64,000 bases of DNA from contig CM059563.1 of the NCBI GenBank assembly GCA_030386875.1, positions 33,456,139-33,520,138 on the forward strand, read 5' to 3'. This document shows, piece after piece, positions 22,950 to 34,087 of the stretch. The notes below the pieces were generated by a model that worked only from the letters and a program-made list of their open reading frames with translations, had not been told where the DNA came from and made no database searches. Made by a program: the position numbers and the translations under genes. Numbering within the stretch: position 1 is the first letter of the stretch; every line of letters begins with the position of its first letter. The DNA is from Morinoia aosen. Taxonomy: Eukaryota > Arthropoda > Malacostraca > Amphipoda > Talitridae.

Positions 22950-23595
22950 CTAGAAGGCGAGACGATAGGGGTAACGAATGTAATAATATACGAAATTCCG
23001 CTCAAACCTGATGCTCCAGTGCCTAATATCCCGCCCTACCGCATTCCTCATAAATATCAAAAGGACCTTATTGAGGTCAACAAACAAATGCTAGCACAGG
23101 GAATTATTGAACCCTTTATGTCAGGCTACAATTTCCCATTTACTGTAGTAAAAAAGACGAGTGGCGAGATACGTCCAACTGTACTTACCAGATTTTAGGG
23201 CTCTAAATAAAATAATAGTTAAGGAGTCCTATCCTATTCCCTACATAGAAAAAATTCTATTTGCCCTCGAAGGTAGTAGCGTTTTTTCCAGCCTGGATCT
23301 TAGATCTGCATTTCATCAGGTAGAACTAGAAGAGACGAGCCGTAAATCTACAGCTTTTAGTACAAGCTACGAGAAGTACCAATTCCGTAGAATTCCTTTT
23401 GGCCTTGGTACAAATCCAAGCGTTTTCCATCGTGTGATATGTCTGTCCATTCAAATATTCTTGGAAAACTTCGCTTAATTTTTTTTACGACATTTTAGTA
23501 TTTTCTAAATCTAGGGGTGAGCATCTGACAGACTTAAAAAATGTTCTCAACAAGTTGCAGGACGAAAATTTATCTCTTAAGCTCGAGAAATGTCA
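22950..23595 (+). pseudogene. Gypsy reverse transcriptase fossil (upstream half)
   Basis: Clear RT blocks are visible: 'IPPYRIPHK', 'GIIEPFMSGYNFPFTVV', 'YPIPYIEKIL', 'FSSLDLRSAFHQVELEE', 'KYQFRRIPFGL' and then 'KLQDENLSLKLEKCH'. These are the fingers and palm of a Ty3/gypsy RT. Coding sequence is cut at 23,595 by the LINE insertion and resumes at 27,194. Confidence 0.9.
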
Positions 23596-23882
23596 CATAC
23601 ATCCATACATACATATACCAGGCTTCTCCTCCGTATGGGAGGGTAGCAGACAACAAGCAACCATCATCACTCTTAGTAACTAGGAGATGAGAGAAGCAGC
23701 ACTGGCCGCACCAGAACTGCCAGGATCAGCAGCAGCCCAGCACAACCACCTTTCACAGTCGGGCCCGACAGCCATAGCTGGTTTACCCCGACCGCTTCAT
23801 TGAGTGCAGCCCCTCCCCCTGCACAGGACAGGTCAACCCCATCACACGCGGGCAGGCGTCCAGTAACGTGTCAAAAATAAAA

Positions 23883-25900
23883 TTACATTCTTATGCACTG
23901 TCCCCACTCACCTCTGTCCGCAGTCATCCCTCTCGCCACGTCCACAGTCAGACCCCTCTCATACAAAGCACGTTTCACCCCATCGATCCAACTCATCCGT
24001 GAATTACCTCGCGCTCTAATACCACTCACTTCCGACCTATAAATCTTTTTCACCAGCCCCTCAACATTTATTCTTTTAACATGCCCAAACCATCCAAGCA
24101 AGCACTCTTTCATCCACTCGCCTGCTCAAATTTTTGATAACACCCGTCTGCCCCCTAACCAACTCATTCCTGATCCTATCTCTTCTTGTTACTCCTTACA
24201 TACTCCTCAAGCACTTCATCTCAAATACAACCAACTTCCTCCTCTCAGCTGCTCTCAAACCCCAGGACTCTGCTCCATACAACAAAACTGGCACGATCAA
24301 GCTTTCATACAGACCCCTCTTAGCATTCATACTCAAACTCCTGCATTCAAAAACTTTCCTCATGGCACCCAATGTCTGACAGGCTTCACTCACTCGATGC
24401 CTCACTTCTACTTCCATACTATCCTTGACAGCCACATCCGACCCGAGGTACCTAAAATGTTCTACCTCCTCTAACATTTTACCGTTCATCCTCACATTCA
24501 AAGTTCCCAACACTCCACCTCTTGAACGTCTCATCACCTAACGTTTATTCACATTTACCCTCAATTTACGCCTTTCGCACACTCTACCAAACTCTGGAAC
24601 CAGTCTCCTCAGTTTTTCCTCTGAATCAGCCACAAGCACTGTGTCATCTGCAAACAACAGCTGACACACTTCCCAGTACATATCATTTTGTTCCACCAAC
24701 TGCGCACCTTTTCCCAACACTCTGGCATTCACTTCTCTCACCAAACCATCCATAAACAAATTAAACAACCACGGCGACATCACACATAACTGTCTCACAC
24801 CTGTCACAACTGGGAACCACTCACTCACCTCATTCCCTACCCTCACACATGCTCTGCTATCAATGAAGAAAATCTTGATCGCATTCAACAGTCTCCCACC
24901 CACTCCATACAAGTTCATAACTTGCCATAGGGCCTCACGGTCCACTCTGTCATACGCCTTCTCTAGATCCATAAATGCCTAATATACATCTTTTCCTTTT
25001 GCTAAGTATATCTCATTTACCTGCCTCACAGCAAACATTCGATCTACACAACCTATACCACTTCTAAAACTACATTGTTCTTCAGCAAGCACACAATCCT
25101 TCATCACTATCACTCTTCTTATTAAAACTCTTCCATACAGCTTTCCAACCACACTCAGTAGACTTATACCTCTAGAATTACTGCACTCATACCTGTCACC
25201 TTTCCCTTGTACAACGGAACTACACAAGCGCTACTCCAATCTACCGACACTTTAGTAGCCTCAAAACACACATTAAATAAACGTACCAACCATTCTACAG
25301 CTATATTTCCTCCTTTCTTTAGGCATTCAACCGCGCAGCCATCCATACCTGGAGCTTTCCCATTTTTCATCAAATCCAACGCACCTTTCACCTCTACACT
25401 TCTTATTCGACTTCTATTTACTTCACCAAACACAGGCATTCTAACATCACTTCCAACAGCCACCACTCTCGCAACCCTATCATCCTTCACGTTCAGCAGT
25501 TCCTCAAAAAATACTCTGCCCATCTCTTCCTCACATCACAACCCTCCACTAGCAGCCTACCATTCGCATTTTTCACTTTTGCCTTACTCTCCACCTGTCC
25601 TTTCCCTAATTCTCTTCACCTCCTTCCAGAAAACCTTCCTTCTCTCTATGAAGTCCCCTCCACTCCCAACTTCCTACCCCACTCCTCATCCACCGCCCTC
25701 TTTGCTCTCCTTACCATTCTTTGTACCTCTTTATTTCTCTCCTTATACTCTTCGAAATTTTGCTTGCTGCCCCTTTGCAGCCACCTTTCGAACACCCCCC
25801 GCTTTCTTCTCACAGTCGCTCCTACTTCTCCGTTCCACCATTCACTCTCCTTTCTAATCCCCCTCCAAACTTCCTTACCCCACACACTTCCCTTGCACAT
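23883..25900 (-). pseudogene. LINE reverse transcriptase and C-terminal region
   Basis: Readable pieces run 25,900 to 23,883. They are a linker ('VWRGIRKESEWWNGEV'), RT fingers ('GKAPGMDGCAVECLKKGG'), 'NSRGISLLSVVGKLYGRVL', 'MDLEKAYDRVDREALW', the active-site block 'CQLLFADDTVLVADSEEKL' (FADD), and the C-terminal 'FRYLGSDVAVKDS' and 'WFGHVKRINVEGLVKKIYRS'. The order and wording match RTE-like LINEs of crustaceans as I remember them. The plus-strand Pro/Ser/Thr-rich open frames in this stretch are antisense shadows. Frame changes between pieces show it is dead. Confidence 0.9.
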
Positions 25901-26045
25901 TTTTACATCGCATCTTTAAACAACTTCCATTCCCCTTCCACTCCATGAACCTCACTTACCTTCACCCTCCCATACTCTACTTTCATCTTCTCCTGATACT
26001 CACACTCACGTTCAGAATCATGCAACTTGCTTACATTTAACACCT

Positions 26046-26410
26046 TGTTATAAAGTGAAGTACTGGTTGTGTTAATAAAACTTCCGGAGGCTGAGATTTA
26101 TGAGTCTCGGAAGATCTTTATGCGCTCAGCCCGGATACCTTATAGCGTTCGGGTCACATGTCTTGATAGGGCCTCCGCCGGAAGAGCCGATGAGCACCTT
26201 GCATTTACAAGCACCCAAGCACCGGATGGGCTTTGTTTACCCTCCGGGCTCGGCTACTCTTAAGGAGGAGCTGTGTATCAATAAGTCAGTACAAGATTAG
26301 GAACTAAGCTGTGCGTTTCGCTATCCTTCTGCCTGGTATACGGCTAGGCGAACAGAAGCTGCAGGTTCTGTTAAATAAACCTCATGTCGGGCTGAAACTA
26401 CGACACTACA
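26046..26410 (+). mobile_element. 365-bp solo LTR inside the LINE
   Basis: It begins TGTTATAAAG and ends GACACTACA (TG...CA) and is flanked by the 5-bp direct repeat CACCT (26,041-26,045 and 26,411-26,415). An AATAAA lies near the right end (26,376), supporting plus orientation. It interrupts LINE coding sequence between the endonuclease and the linker before RT. No internal retroelement sequence remains, as after LTR-LTR recombination. It is unrelated to the 1.36-kb LTR family. Confidence 0.85.
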
Positions 26411-26990
26411 CACCTCCCTTCCACTCCTTTTTACACCTCCCCACACTCCACTTACTCTCAACTTTCCTTCGACCAAGTAACGATCCGATATCCCATTCAT
26501 CTCACCACGGTACACATGCAGATCGAGCAAACGACCCATCACTCCCCTGCTAACCAAAATATAATCCATCAATGCTCTCTCCACTATCACACCATTCGTC
26601 CTCACATATGTATCCTTGTTTATATTCTTTTTCTCAACCATACTATTCCCGATCACTAACTCACTCTCTACACATAACTCAACCAAGTATTCGCCACTCT
26701 CGTTTACCCCAGCTGCTCCATACCTACCAACAACACCATCCACCACCTTATCACCCACTTTCGCATTCAGGTCCCCCATCACCACAACTCTACAACCATT
26801 CCCCACTCATGCAACGCACTCGGACAACAACTCCCCCACGCTCCCCAGATACTCTTCCCCCCACACTCCCAAACATCAACTCACCACTCCCTTTCAACTT
26901 CGTCTCACTCAGGGCCAACACATCCATCTTCCGGCTTATCATCAATCTTACGATCTCCTCCCTCTTACTCTCAGTTGCTTTACTACACAC
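26411..26990 (-). pseudogene. LINE endonuclease domain
   Basis: Two readings (26,790-26,990 and 26,321-26,806) show an AP-like endonuclease. The N-terminal 'KMDVLALSETKLKG' carries the catalytic Glu region, 'VVVMGDLNAKVGD' the D-x-N motif, and 'NGISDRYLVEGKLRV' the C-terminal motif where the usual SDH is SDR. The two readings are in different frames. Coding is interrupted downstream by the solo LTR at 26,046-26,410. Confidence 0.85.
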
Positions 26991-27193
26991 CCCCTTACAC
27001 TCATGGATCCTAGTTTTAGGGTTTGAGTGGTCTTTCGACCCCTCTCACCCCCTTCATTGGCCTGCTGCCTCTCGGGAAAATCACTACAGAGAAGGGGATC
27101 CCCAGTCCCCTCGCTCCGTCCACTTTAATCGCCTCTCACGACACGCAGCGGACCACGGTGGGAGAATTCTTGAACCCCCCCCCCCACGGGGAG

Positions 27194-27905
27194 GAGAAAT
27201 GTCATTTCTCTAAAAACTCGATTGAATATTTTGGGCATGTCGTATCAGGTCATGGCATTAGCTGTAAACATCCTGAAAAATTGCAAAATTTGCTATTGTA
27301 AGTGCTTATCAAATACCTAATCCTTGGATATCCAATTTTCCTCTATGGAGATGATCAGCTTTGGCGCCATTGTCCACAAAAAATTGCCCAACGTTTCTAC
27401 CATGGCGATACTCTTTCGACCCTCTTGTTAAATATTTTCCAGGTAAACACAACGTCGTTGCCGAATGCCTCTGCAGGTTACCTGTGGACAGTGATCGACT
27501 GTCTGCATCTTACCTAGATAGCTGTCTCGAGCTCGGAGCAGACGCCTAGGTATGCGCGTGACTTACCAGGCGGGGTGCATTGCTCTCCGTCGTTCCCTAT
27601 GATACACTGACGCAAGTAGACTCAGTGGTGCCGGCACCACAACTGATAGACTACATTCCATAAATGACGGAAGTATCTTGGACGCTCGACGAATTTCGAA
27701 CAGAACAAAAGCAAGTATCTTTCTGTACAGGGGTGTGGGAGGTGTTATTTCATAGTAGTAGTTCAACGGTTCCCGATTTGCAGAATTATTCAATTTTGAA
27801 CGACCTGCTTTTCAAAAGACGGCAGATCGACACACGGACTAGTATGTGTAAGGCTTCTAAGTCTTTGATTAAGGCATTAATGCATAGCGATATGGGAAAT
27901 GTAAA
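27194..27905 (+). pseudogene. Gypsy RT end, RNase H and integrase start (fossil, downstream half)
   Basis: The RT thumb block 'HFSKNSIEYFGHVVSGHGI' directly follows the LINE target duplication. RNase H signals ('VKYFPGKHNVVAECLCRLP') lie near 27,420-27,500. A reading at 27,664-27,909 with 'YSILNDLLFKRRQIDTRT' looks like the start of a gypsy integrase. Catalytic integrase blocks were not found. Confidence 0.8.
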
Positions 27906-29595
27906 GTAATCGCTTACAAATACAACAGTATAACAAACGCATTATGACAAGATGTAATGTTCTTGTATAAAAGCGGCACGTGATTGTTGGCATGCGAGGC
28001 AAAGAGTGTCGACTTCGCACATATTTGTAAACATTTTTGTCGTGCATTGTCTGGGAACGTTTCAAGTGAGCACCTCATGTCTCGATAAGAATTAATAGGC
28101 TGAATTCACACTATAAATACGGATTGGAAAATTCGAGCGATATCCGGCTGCTGATGTCGAGATTTTAACGAGGAAAATGAGTGATTCAATCTCTCAGCAA
28201 CTTAAATGTCTATTCGAACAGACTTTACTTAGATATTATTACGGGGTCTTTGATTTATTTTTATATGACACGAGTTTACAGGAGGTTTTTCCTGCAGGAA
28301 TTATGATTTCTGTATTTTCTTCATTCCGTTGTATTGGTAATATTCAATAATTTTTTTTTCCTCTCATGGAACTAGTATAATTTGCGATCAACTTCGACGT
28401 TGTGGGAGAGGAATTGAGTTGATTTGACTTGATTTTGCCGTAACATAGCTGTTACTCATTTGTCTTTGAGATTTTCAAATTTTCGAAACGTTTTTCATAG
28501 ATCATTGCGTTTTGCGGTAGCCTTGTTAACTCATTGTGGCTATTTATGTCCAATTTTCCTTGGTGAACCTAAGTGGTAAATGTCTTTTGACTGTTTTAAG
28601 ATTCATGTTACTTTCTTGCTTGGGTACATGACTCGTTTGAGGGCTGGTAACCGTATATTTTACCATACCTATATGTTTAACGTAACTTTAAGTTTTGTAA
28701 ACCACACTCTTACCTTTGGTAATTGTTGATTTGGTTTTCTATTTGTTCGTTCATTTTTACTACTATTATTTATCCTTTATTTTTGCCCTTTTTGTGTACA
28801 TTTACTTTTGTTCGAGTAAACCTTGGTTGTAAGTTGGTGTAACCGGCAGAATTAAAACTTGAAATGTGTTTTCATTTTCTTCGCTATTCATGACTTTGTA
28901 TGATTTGTGTTAATAACATTTTGTATGTTCTCCAATATTTTGTGGTTTCTGAATTTTTCTATGCATGTTTAACTACTGTGTGATTTACTCAATTTGTTAC
29001 ATACTTTCGTTTATTTACCGTCATTAATTCGATGTGACAGATTGAAATGTTTTTTTTAAGAACCCAAGTTGTTCATATGTTAACAAAGATTAGTGTAATC
29101 TTATGCGACTGAATTTTTAGCGTTTTAAAATTAATAACCAATTTCATTATGAGTTTTTACCAGTGATACGTTTTTGCAACCGTTGGACTTCTTACGTTGT
29201 TCGTCTAGTATCAACCATGTAGTGTGTAATGGTGTTTTAGTTAGTATTTTAATTTTAAATTTTGAAGAAAAGGGCATTTTTTGTTTTTCGCTTCAGCTGT
29301 CCTTAGCCATTTAGCTTGGCATTGATGTATTTAACACTTTTTGGTTTGCGTTACTGTATTTAACCGGTTCTACAGTTGTGTGCTTACTTTTTTTCTGGAG
29401 TGTGGCGGACGGTGCTATATATCACAAATTAATTATTACCGGAGTATCATTGAAAGGTTAGCAAGCAATATGTGATGTTGCCACATATGTGTTGTTAATT
29501 GGACCTCGATTTTGTTTGTTTGAAACTAAAAAATTTGTTTTCAGTTTTGTATTTCGGGCGATAGTTTTCCGGATAATTTTTCTAATCGGTAGTTA
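27906..29595. other. AT-rich non-coding DNA with a dispersed repeat
   Basis: No gene is readable. A block at about 28,800-28,935 (centred on 'TGGTTGTAAGTTGGTGTA') recurs in diverged form at 41,480-41,620, with weaker similarity continuing for several hundred bases in both places. This suggests two copies of one LTR-like or other interspersed element. Confidence 0.5.
27966..27973 (+). promoter_or_regulatory. TATA-box-like site after the gypsy fossil
   Basis: TATAAAAG sits downstream of the integrase remnant where a 3' LTR would begin (a TGTAATGTTC start is just upstream at 27,953). It may be an LTR core promoter. No second LTR was found to confirm it. Confidence 0.25.
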
Positions 29596-29964
29596 GTGAA
29601 TTCAGCGATTTGTTTATTTTTGTTTCTTGAGCTGAACGTCTTTTTGGAGAGGGGGGAGGTATATGTTTCCCTCCGTGCATCCGTAAGCCGAGCCGCGTAT
29701 AAGCGCTCGTCATGTTTGCGCATCGCATTTGTCTGGACACTTCCCACCGATAGCACGGTCCAGCAAGCTCCGATCCCCAGTAAACTGCTCGGAACGTATC
29801 AGCATTTCCTTCCCTACCTGACGACAGCGGTGGCTCTGTTTGGAAATTACACAAGCACTATAGTGATTTCTGCTATACCGACTTCGTTGATGAAAAAAGC
29901 GATCCCTGGTGTACATTTTACGTATCACACTGATGCATTGCACACTTTTTTTAAATTAAACTGA
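29596..29964 (+). other. Short open frame, weak resemblance to gypsy RT thumb
   Basis: 122 residues. The stretch 'LLGTYQHFLPYLTTAVALF' vaguely resembles the 'LGxxxYYRRFIPxFSxxAxPL' block after RT in gypsy elements. The remainder is unrecognised. It could be a small fossil pol fragment. Confidence 0.25.
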
Positions 29965-30150
29965 AGACTTCCCATACTTTAGAGAGAACTATCATTCATA
30001 AGTTTGTGGAGAAGTGTGGCGTTTGTAAACTGTTAAAAGCTAATTCATCCTTTTTTCCAGTTCATCACGCGTTAAAAGACGAAGAAAATTACTTATCATC
30101 TTTACTAAAACACTCGCTACAAAATTCAATATCACTATTTATACAAAGCA

Positions 30151-30178
30151 ACGTTTCGTTTTCGTACATCATCATCCG
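30151..30178 (-). ncRNA. Degenerate hammerhead-ribozyme-like motif
   Basis: On the minus strand, CGGATGA is followed by GATGT and then GAAACG, the same frame as the hammerhead-like motifs at 44.75, 46.70 and 62.28 kb, but the stem II strand is not complementary here. Probably a decayed PLE terminal fragment. No PLE coding sequence is visible next to it. Confidence 0.3.
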
Positions 30179-30654
30179 GCTGAAAAACACAGAGTAAATT
30201 TTGCAGTCACAATACTAAGAAATGTACATCAAAAGCAAAAACAGAATCAGACGATATAAAAAAAACTAACACAGATCACTTTGTAAGATGACTAGAGGCA
30301 AATAATTTGTACAATAGGAAGACTGATCTCTAGATGACTAGCTTATATTGAGCAACAGCTTCATGTTGGGCAAATGCCATTAACAATTCCTTGAATTCTA
30401 CGTTAGGAGATACTCACAGTTATATTATTTTGGCAGAGATACGTGTCCAGATTTTCAAGCTGAAAATTTTGAAATTACTTATAGCTATGAAACGGACGTA
30501 GATTTGTTAAAATTTCACGCTGAGGAAACAGCAAGAATAGTCGAAAACGTTAGAACATTGATTATCAACAATTCAGCTGAGCGTAACTTGCATCATTATC
30601 TGAGACGTAAAGATAAAAACTCGCTCCGGGAGATCGGGTTATCCTGAAAAATCA

Positions 30655-30765
30655 TCAGAAAGAAAGAAAGAAAAGAAAAAATTTTTATTTCCAAGTTACC
30701 ACATGAGATACATGCCGACAGATTGGCTTTTAAAAATTCCTTAATATAAGACGTCCTAAAACAAA
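30655..30765 (-). repeat. SINE/LINE-type 3' tail fragment
   Basis: Read on the minus strand: 'AAAAGCCAAT', 'CATGTATC', 'TTGGAAATAAAA', then a TTTC-rich tract. The order matches the 3' tail of the SINEs at 6,690 and 7,917 and the fragments at 51,835 and 52,805. Confidence 0.55.
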
Positions 30766-30784
30766 ATTTCCAAACGAGGAGTAC

Positions 30785-30895
30785 TAGTTGACAAACCATC
30801 CGAGGTGTAAAAATAGATAGACCATACGAGGCATATTAATTGACAAAATTTACGAGGCGTACTAATTGACAAACCATACGTGGCGTGCTAATAGT
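30785..30895. repeat. About four tandem 27-bp repeats
   Basis: The unit TTGACAAACCATACGAGGCG followed by TACTAAT recurs four times with substitutions. Between 30,180 and 31,495 nothing else beyond the tail fragment at 30,655-30,765 is recognised. Confidence 0.75.
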
Positions 30896-31495
30896 CTAAC
30901 TCTGTCAAGGGGTAGTTGAATAAGAAATGAAAAATATCATCTCTTGGATATCATATATTCCATGAGATGGCTAACAAATTATAAATAATTCAAATACTAC
31001 TGAAGAATTCTTCGGAACTCCCAAGTTATTAGTTGAAACTATCGAAGTAAGGAAAAGACAAAAAAACGCTATACCGGAGCAGATTGAAACACCATCGTAA
31101 TTGACAATCAAGTATTGAGAAAAGGTTAGTCCCGAAGTAATTTATAAAAAATTATCGCGCAACACAGCACGCACATCTAGATATGCGTAAACAAACTTAC
31201 ACTCAAAAATGAAATGCATGGCTTGTTCGGCATACAAATATAGAGATAATTTTTGCACGAGCGCTTTATTTCATAGGTCTGTTTATACTTTTAATTTCTT
31301 CTATTCACAGAAATGCCCTTCGGGGCCGTGATAGATCAATTTATGAATCATTAAGCAAGCGCAACCAATTTGTTTATTTCTGGAATTTGGTTCAGTGTTA
31401 ACTGATCGCAGAGCTTTAGGTAAAAGGTGATGTGTCTTGAGGTTTAACTTTTTACGCCAAAAATAGAAATAGAAATTTATATATGCACATGTGTA

Positions 31496-32989
31496 TACAG
31501 GGTGTTTCAAAAATACACGGCATAATTTCAGGTATGTATTTCCCACATGTAGACAATCAAAATAGTTCATTACAACATATGTCCGGAAATGCTTCATTTC
31601 CGAGTTATGGCCTTCACAACATTGAAATTCACCGGAACGTTTTTCTTTCCGCAGGTCGTTGCCATTACAGAAGATGTTCAAAATGACCACCTCCTGCTTG
31701 AATACAGACCTCACATCGATGTCTCATTGACCTGCGAACACGATCCCACACTCCAGGAATGTTGCGTATGTCCTCAGAGCGTGCCACAATTCGATTCCGA
31801 AGGGATTCCAAATCAGGCACCGGAGACGAATAAACCAATGATTTTAAATGGCCCCACAAGTAGAAATCGAGAGGGTTCAGATCAGGTGAGCGTGGAGGCC
31901 AAGCAATTGGGCCACCTCTACCTATCCATCGATCAGGAAATCTTCGATCCAAGTACCGGCGAGCCGTACGACTGAAGTGTGCAGGAGCGCCGTCATGCAA
32001 GAAGTGAGCGTGCTGACGATCGATCAGTGGAGTGTCGTCATAAACATCAGGTATGATGTTTTCCAGGAAGTTTGTGTACGCCTGCCCCGTAAGTCTGTTT
32101 ACAAGTACATGGGGTCCAACTAACCGATCACCAATGATACCGGCCCACATGTTGAGGGAGAACCGCACCTGGTGATGAGATACAACAGTTGCATTTGGGT
32201 TTTCATCCGCCCATACATGCTGATTGTGGAGATTTGTTATGCCATCTCGTGTGAACTGTGCTTCATCTGTAAATAATACTAAGGCAGGAAAGTTCGGATT
32301 TGCAGCACATTGCTGCAAGAACCACTGACAGTACCTAACTCGTGCAGGGTAATCTGCTGGTGACAGCGCCTGTACACGTTGCAAATGGTAAGGATACAAT
32401 TGATACTCTTTCAGCAGTCTCCAGACAGTCGTATGGGGAACATTCACTTGCAACGCTAACCTTCGTGTGCTGATAGAAGGAGTTCTGTTCACAATCTCCA
32501 GAATCTCCTCCTGTTCTTCTGGAGTTGTAGATCTTGGTCGTCCCCTTCCCAATCCAGGAGAGTCAAATTTTCCATACTCGCACAGACGCTGATGGAGACT
32601 TACAAATGTCTTCCGATCTGGACATTGTCGCTGTGGGTACCTCTCCTGGTACAAACGACGAGCCAGCGCAGCATTGCCGTCTGCCTTACCGTAGATCAAG
32701 TGCATCTCTGCCAGCTCCTGATTTGTGTACATGACACACAGTCGAACGCCAAACACAACACTGAATTTAACCTTCGCCTAGGAATGATCTGTCAGAGTGC
32801 CCTCTTAATGTGTCCTTTGACGGCAACGACCTGCGGAAAGAAAAACGTTCCGGTGAATTTCAATGTTGTGAAGGCCATAACTCGGAAATGAAGCATTTCC
32901 GGACATATGTTGTAATGAACTATTTTGATTGTCTACATGTGGGAAATACATACCTGAAATTATGCCGTGTATTTTTGAAACACCCTGTA
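31496..32989 (-). mobile_element. Tc1/mariner-superfamily transposon, complete
   Basis: 1,494 bp with perfect 168-bp terminal inverted repeats (31,496-31,663 and 32,822-32,989) beginning TACAGGGTGTTTC, flanked by the TA target duplication (31,494-31,495 and 32,990-32,991). It contains one intact transposase gene on the minus strand. Perfect repeats and an open frame make it the youngest element in the window. Confidence 0.95.
31665..32756 (-). CDS. Tc1/mariner-superfamily (IS630-like) transposase, intact
   Basis: 363 residues. An N-terminal helix-turn-helix region (about residues 80-120, 'SISTRRLALQVNVPHTTVWR') binds the terminal repeats. A DDD catalytic core follows: D164 in 'FTDEAQF', D255 in 'HDGAPAH' and D292 in 'SPDLNPLD', with 36 residues between the second and third Asp. 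It cuts the element out and joins it at TA. The stop lies two bases inside the left terminal repeat. Met9 (MYTNQELAEM) is the start I prefer, because this family usually begins that way; the longer frame from Met1 is given. No interruption is seen. The type is common in insects and other arthropods. Confidence 0.95.
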   Translation of the reverse strand: MFGVRLCVMYTNQELAEMHLIYGKADGNAALARRLYQERYPQRQCPDRKTFVSLHQRLCEYGKFDSPGLGRGRPRSTTPEEQEEILEIVNRTPSISTRRLALQVNVPHTTVWRLLKEYQLYPYHLQRVQALSPADYPARVRYCQWFLQQCAANPNFPALVLFTDEAQFTRDGITNLHNQHVWADENPNATVVSHHQVRFSLNMWAGIIGDRLVGPHVLVNRLTGQAYTNFLENIIPDVYDDTPLIDRQHAHFLHDGAPAHFSRTARRYLDRRFPDRWIGRGGPIAWPPRSPDLNPLDFYLWGHLKSLVYSSPVPDLESLRNRIVARSEDIRNIPGVWDRVRRSMRHRCEVCIQAGGGHFEHLL

Positions 32990-32991
32990 TA

Positions 32992-34087
32992 TGTGGTATG
33001 TCTGGCAGTCGGGGTCGCGGAATTTTCTATTAACCCTGGGCTGCGCGACCCCCACTTCACCAGCCTAGCCAACGTAAAGCACGGGTCGTAGCGCTGCTAC
33101 CCTATTTCCAATACACTCAAGGATCCGTCTTTCCCTACCAACCTATCTCGGGAGCATCCAAGGCTCGACTCAGCCAACAAACTCCAGAGACGTCCCAGGC
33201 TTCGGTACAGTCGCCGACCAACAGGTTTGCCAAATCAAACCTGAGCACAAGTTACGACCGAACTTATCTTGACAACTTGCACCAGTTCCTGTTAATTTTT
33301 CGACCCAATCTTGTGGCGCTATTCTCAAACCAGCCTTCATGAAAAACAACCAAAAAATGAAACTTTCGTTTTATTGACATCCAACGGACAGGATATTGCA
33401 CTTTAAAACATACCACTTACGATAAAACCGGTCGGCATGACTATGCTACGTGAAACTATACGATCCTGCTTTGTACATCTGCGACTATCTTACGGCGGAG
33501 TCATCTAGCACAGGACGTTAGCCTTTATTAACTTGTCCATGCTCAGACCCACCATATCACGCACAACGTAGACACGGACGGAAAGTATACACGGATCAAT
33601 ACAGAGATAGTCACACCGTCCTCTACAGGCTCCAAACCTCCACAACCTCAACAACCTATCTTCTGAAGCCTTCCACATGCTCTCGCTATTGCGCGTAAGA
33701 GGTCGATCATGGATGTTACTCTCCAGGGTACACAGGAATCTCTACTTAAGCACTTATAGCACAACGCAGCTAACAATAATAAAAGATTCAAAATAGTAGC
33801 ACACTACTATATATATATATATATGTGCGAACGTGTGCATGTGCACACAGATACATAGACATTCATATTTGCGTGCGTACACATACACACACATGCACAC
33901 ACTTACACACACATATTCATGTAAATATACGTATTGAAAATGAATATAAAAAAATGCTAATAAACACAAAAAAATAATCTTGCACTTTCTACATTTAAAA
34001 TGACAGCCAAAGCTCTGTGTAATCGTAAGAAATAACGTAAGGAAAAATAAGGAATAGAAAAAGGACTTCGAAAAACGTATAAATGAA
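32992..34087. other. No gene recognised; CA/TA microsatellite within
   Basis: 32,992-33,775 shows no family I know. A GC-rich inverted pair GGGGTCGCGG / GCGCGACCCC lies near 33,012-33,052. At 33,775-33,950 there is 'AACAATAATAAAA' then (TA)n and CA-rich sequence, resembling the repeated 3' UTR units of the LINE at 53.3-54.7 kb. Confidence 0.4.

Larger units (their letters stand above)
23596..27193 (-). mobile_element. RTE-like LINE inserted in the gypsy RT
   Basis: A minus-strand non-LTR retrotransposon with apurinic-type endonuclease (26,990-26,420) and RT (25,523-23,883). An 11-bp target duplication GAGAAATGTCA flanks it at 23,585-23,595 and 27,194-27,204. The 3' end (left) carries a short CATA-type microsatellite tail, as RTE elements do. 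Without the internal solo LTR it is about 3.2 kb, near full length. Several frameshifts and stops separate the readable pieces. Confidence 0.92.
20504..27905 (+). mobile_element. Ty3/gypsy-like LTR retrotransposon fossil, split by a LINE
   Basis: Gag with zinc-knuckle-like boxes, a retropepsin-like stretch, RT, RNase H and the beginning of integrase occur in that order on the plus strand. The RT region is split by the minus-strand LINE at 23,596-27,193. The element is broken in several places and lacks most of the integrase. LTRs could not be paired, so its outer limits are approximate. Confidence 0.8.

Noticed and set aside
24134-27213. Plus-strand Pro/Ser/Thr-rich frames up to 216 codons
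   Set aside because: Antisense to the minus-strand LINE coding sequence, whose domains are clear.
29582-29943. Minus-strand frames opposite 29,596-29,964
   Set aside because: No domain; overlapping short frames on both strands of non-coding sequence.
31483-31975. Plus-strand frames over the mariner element
   Set aside because: Antisense to the intact transposase or inside its terminal repeats.
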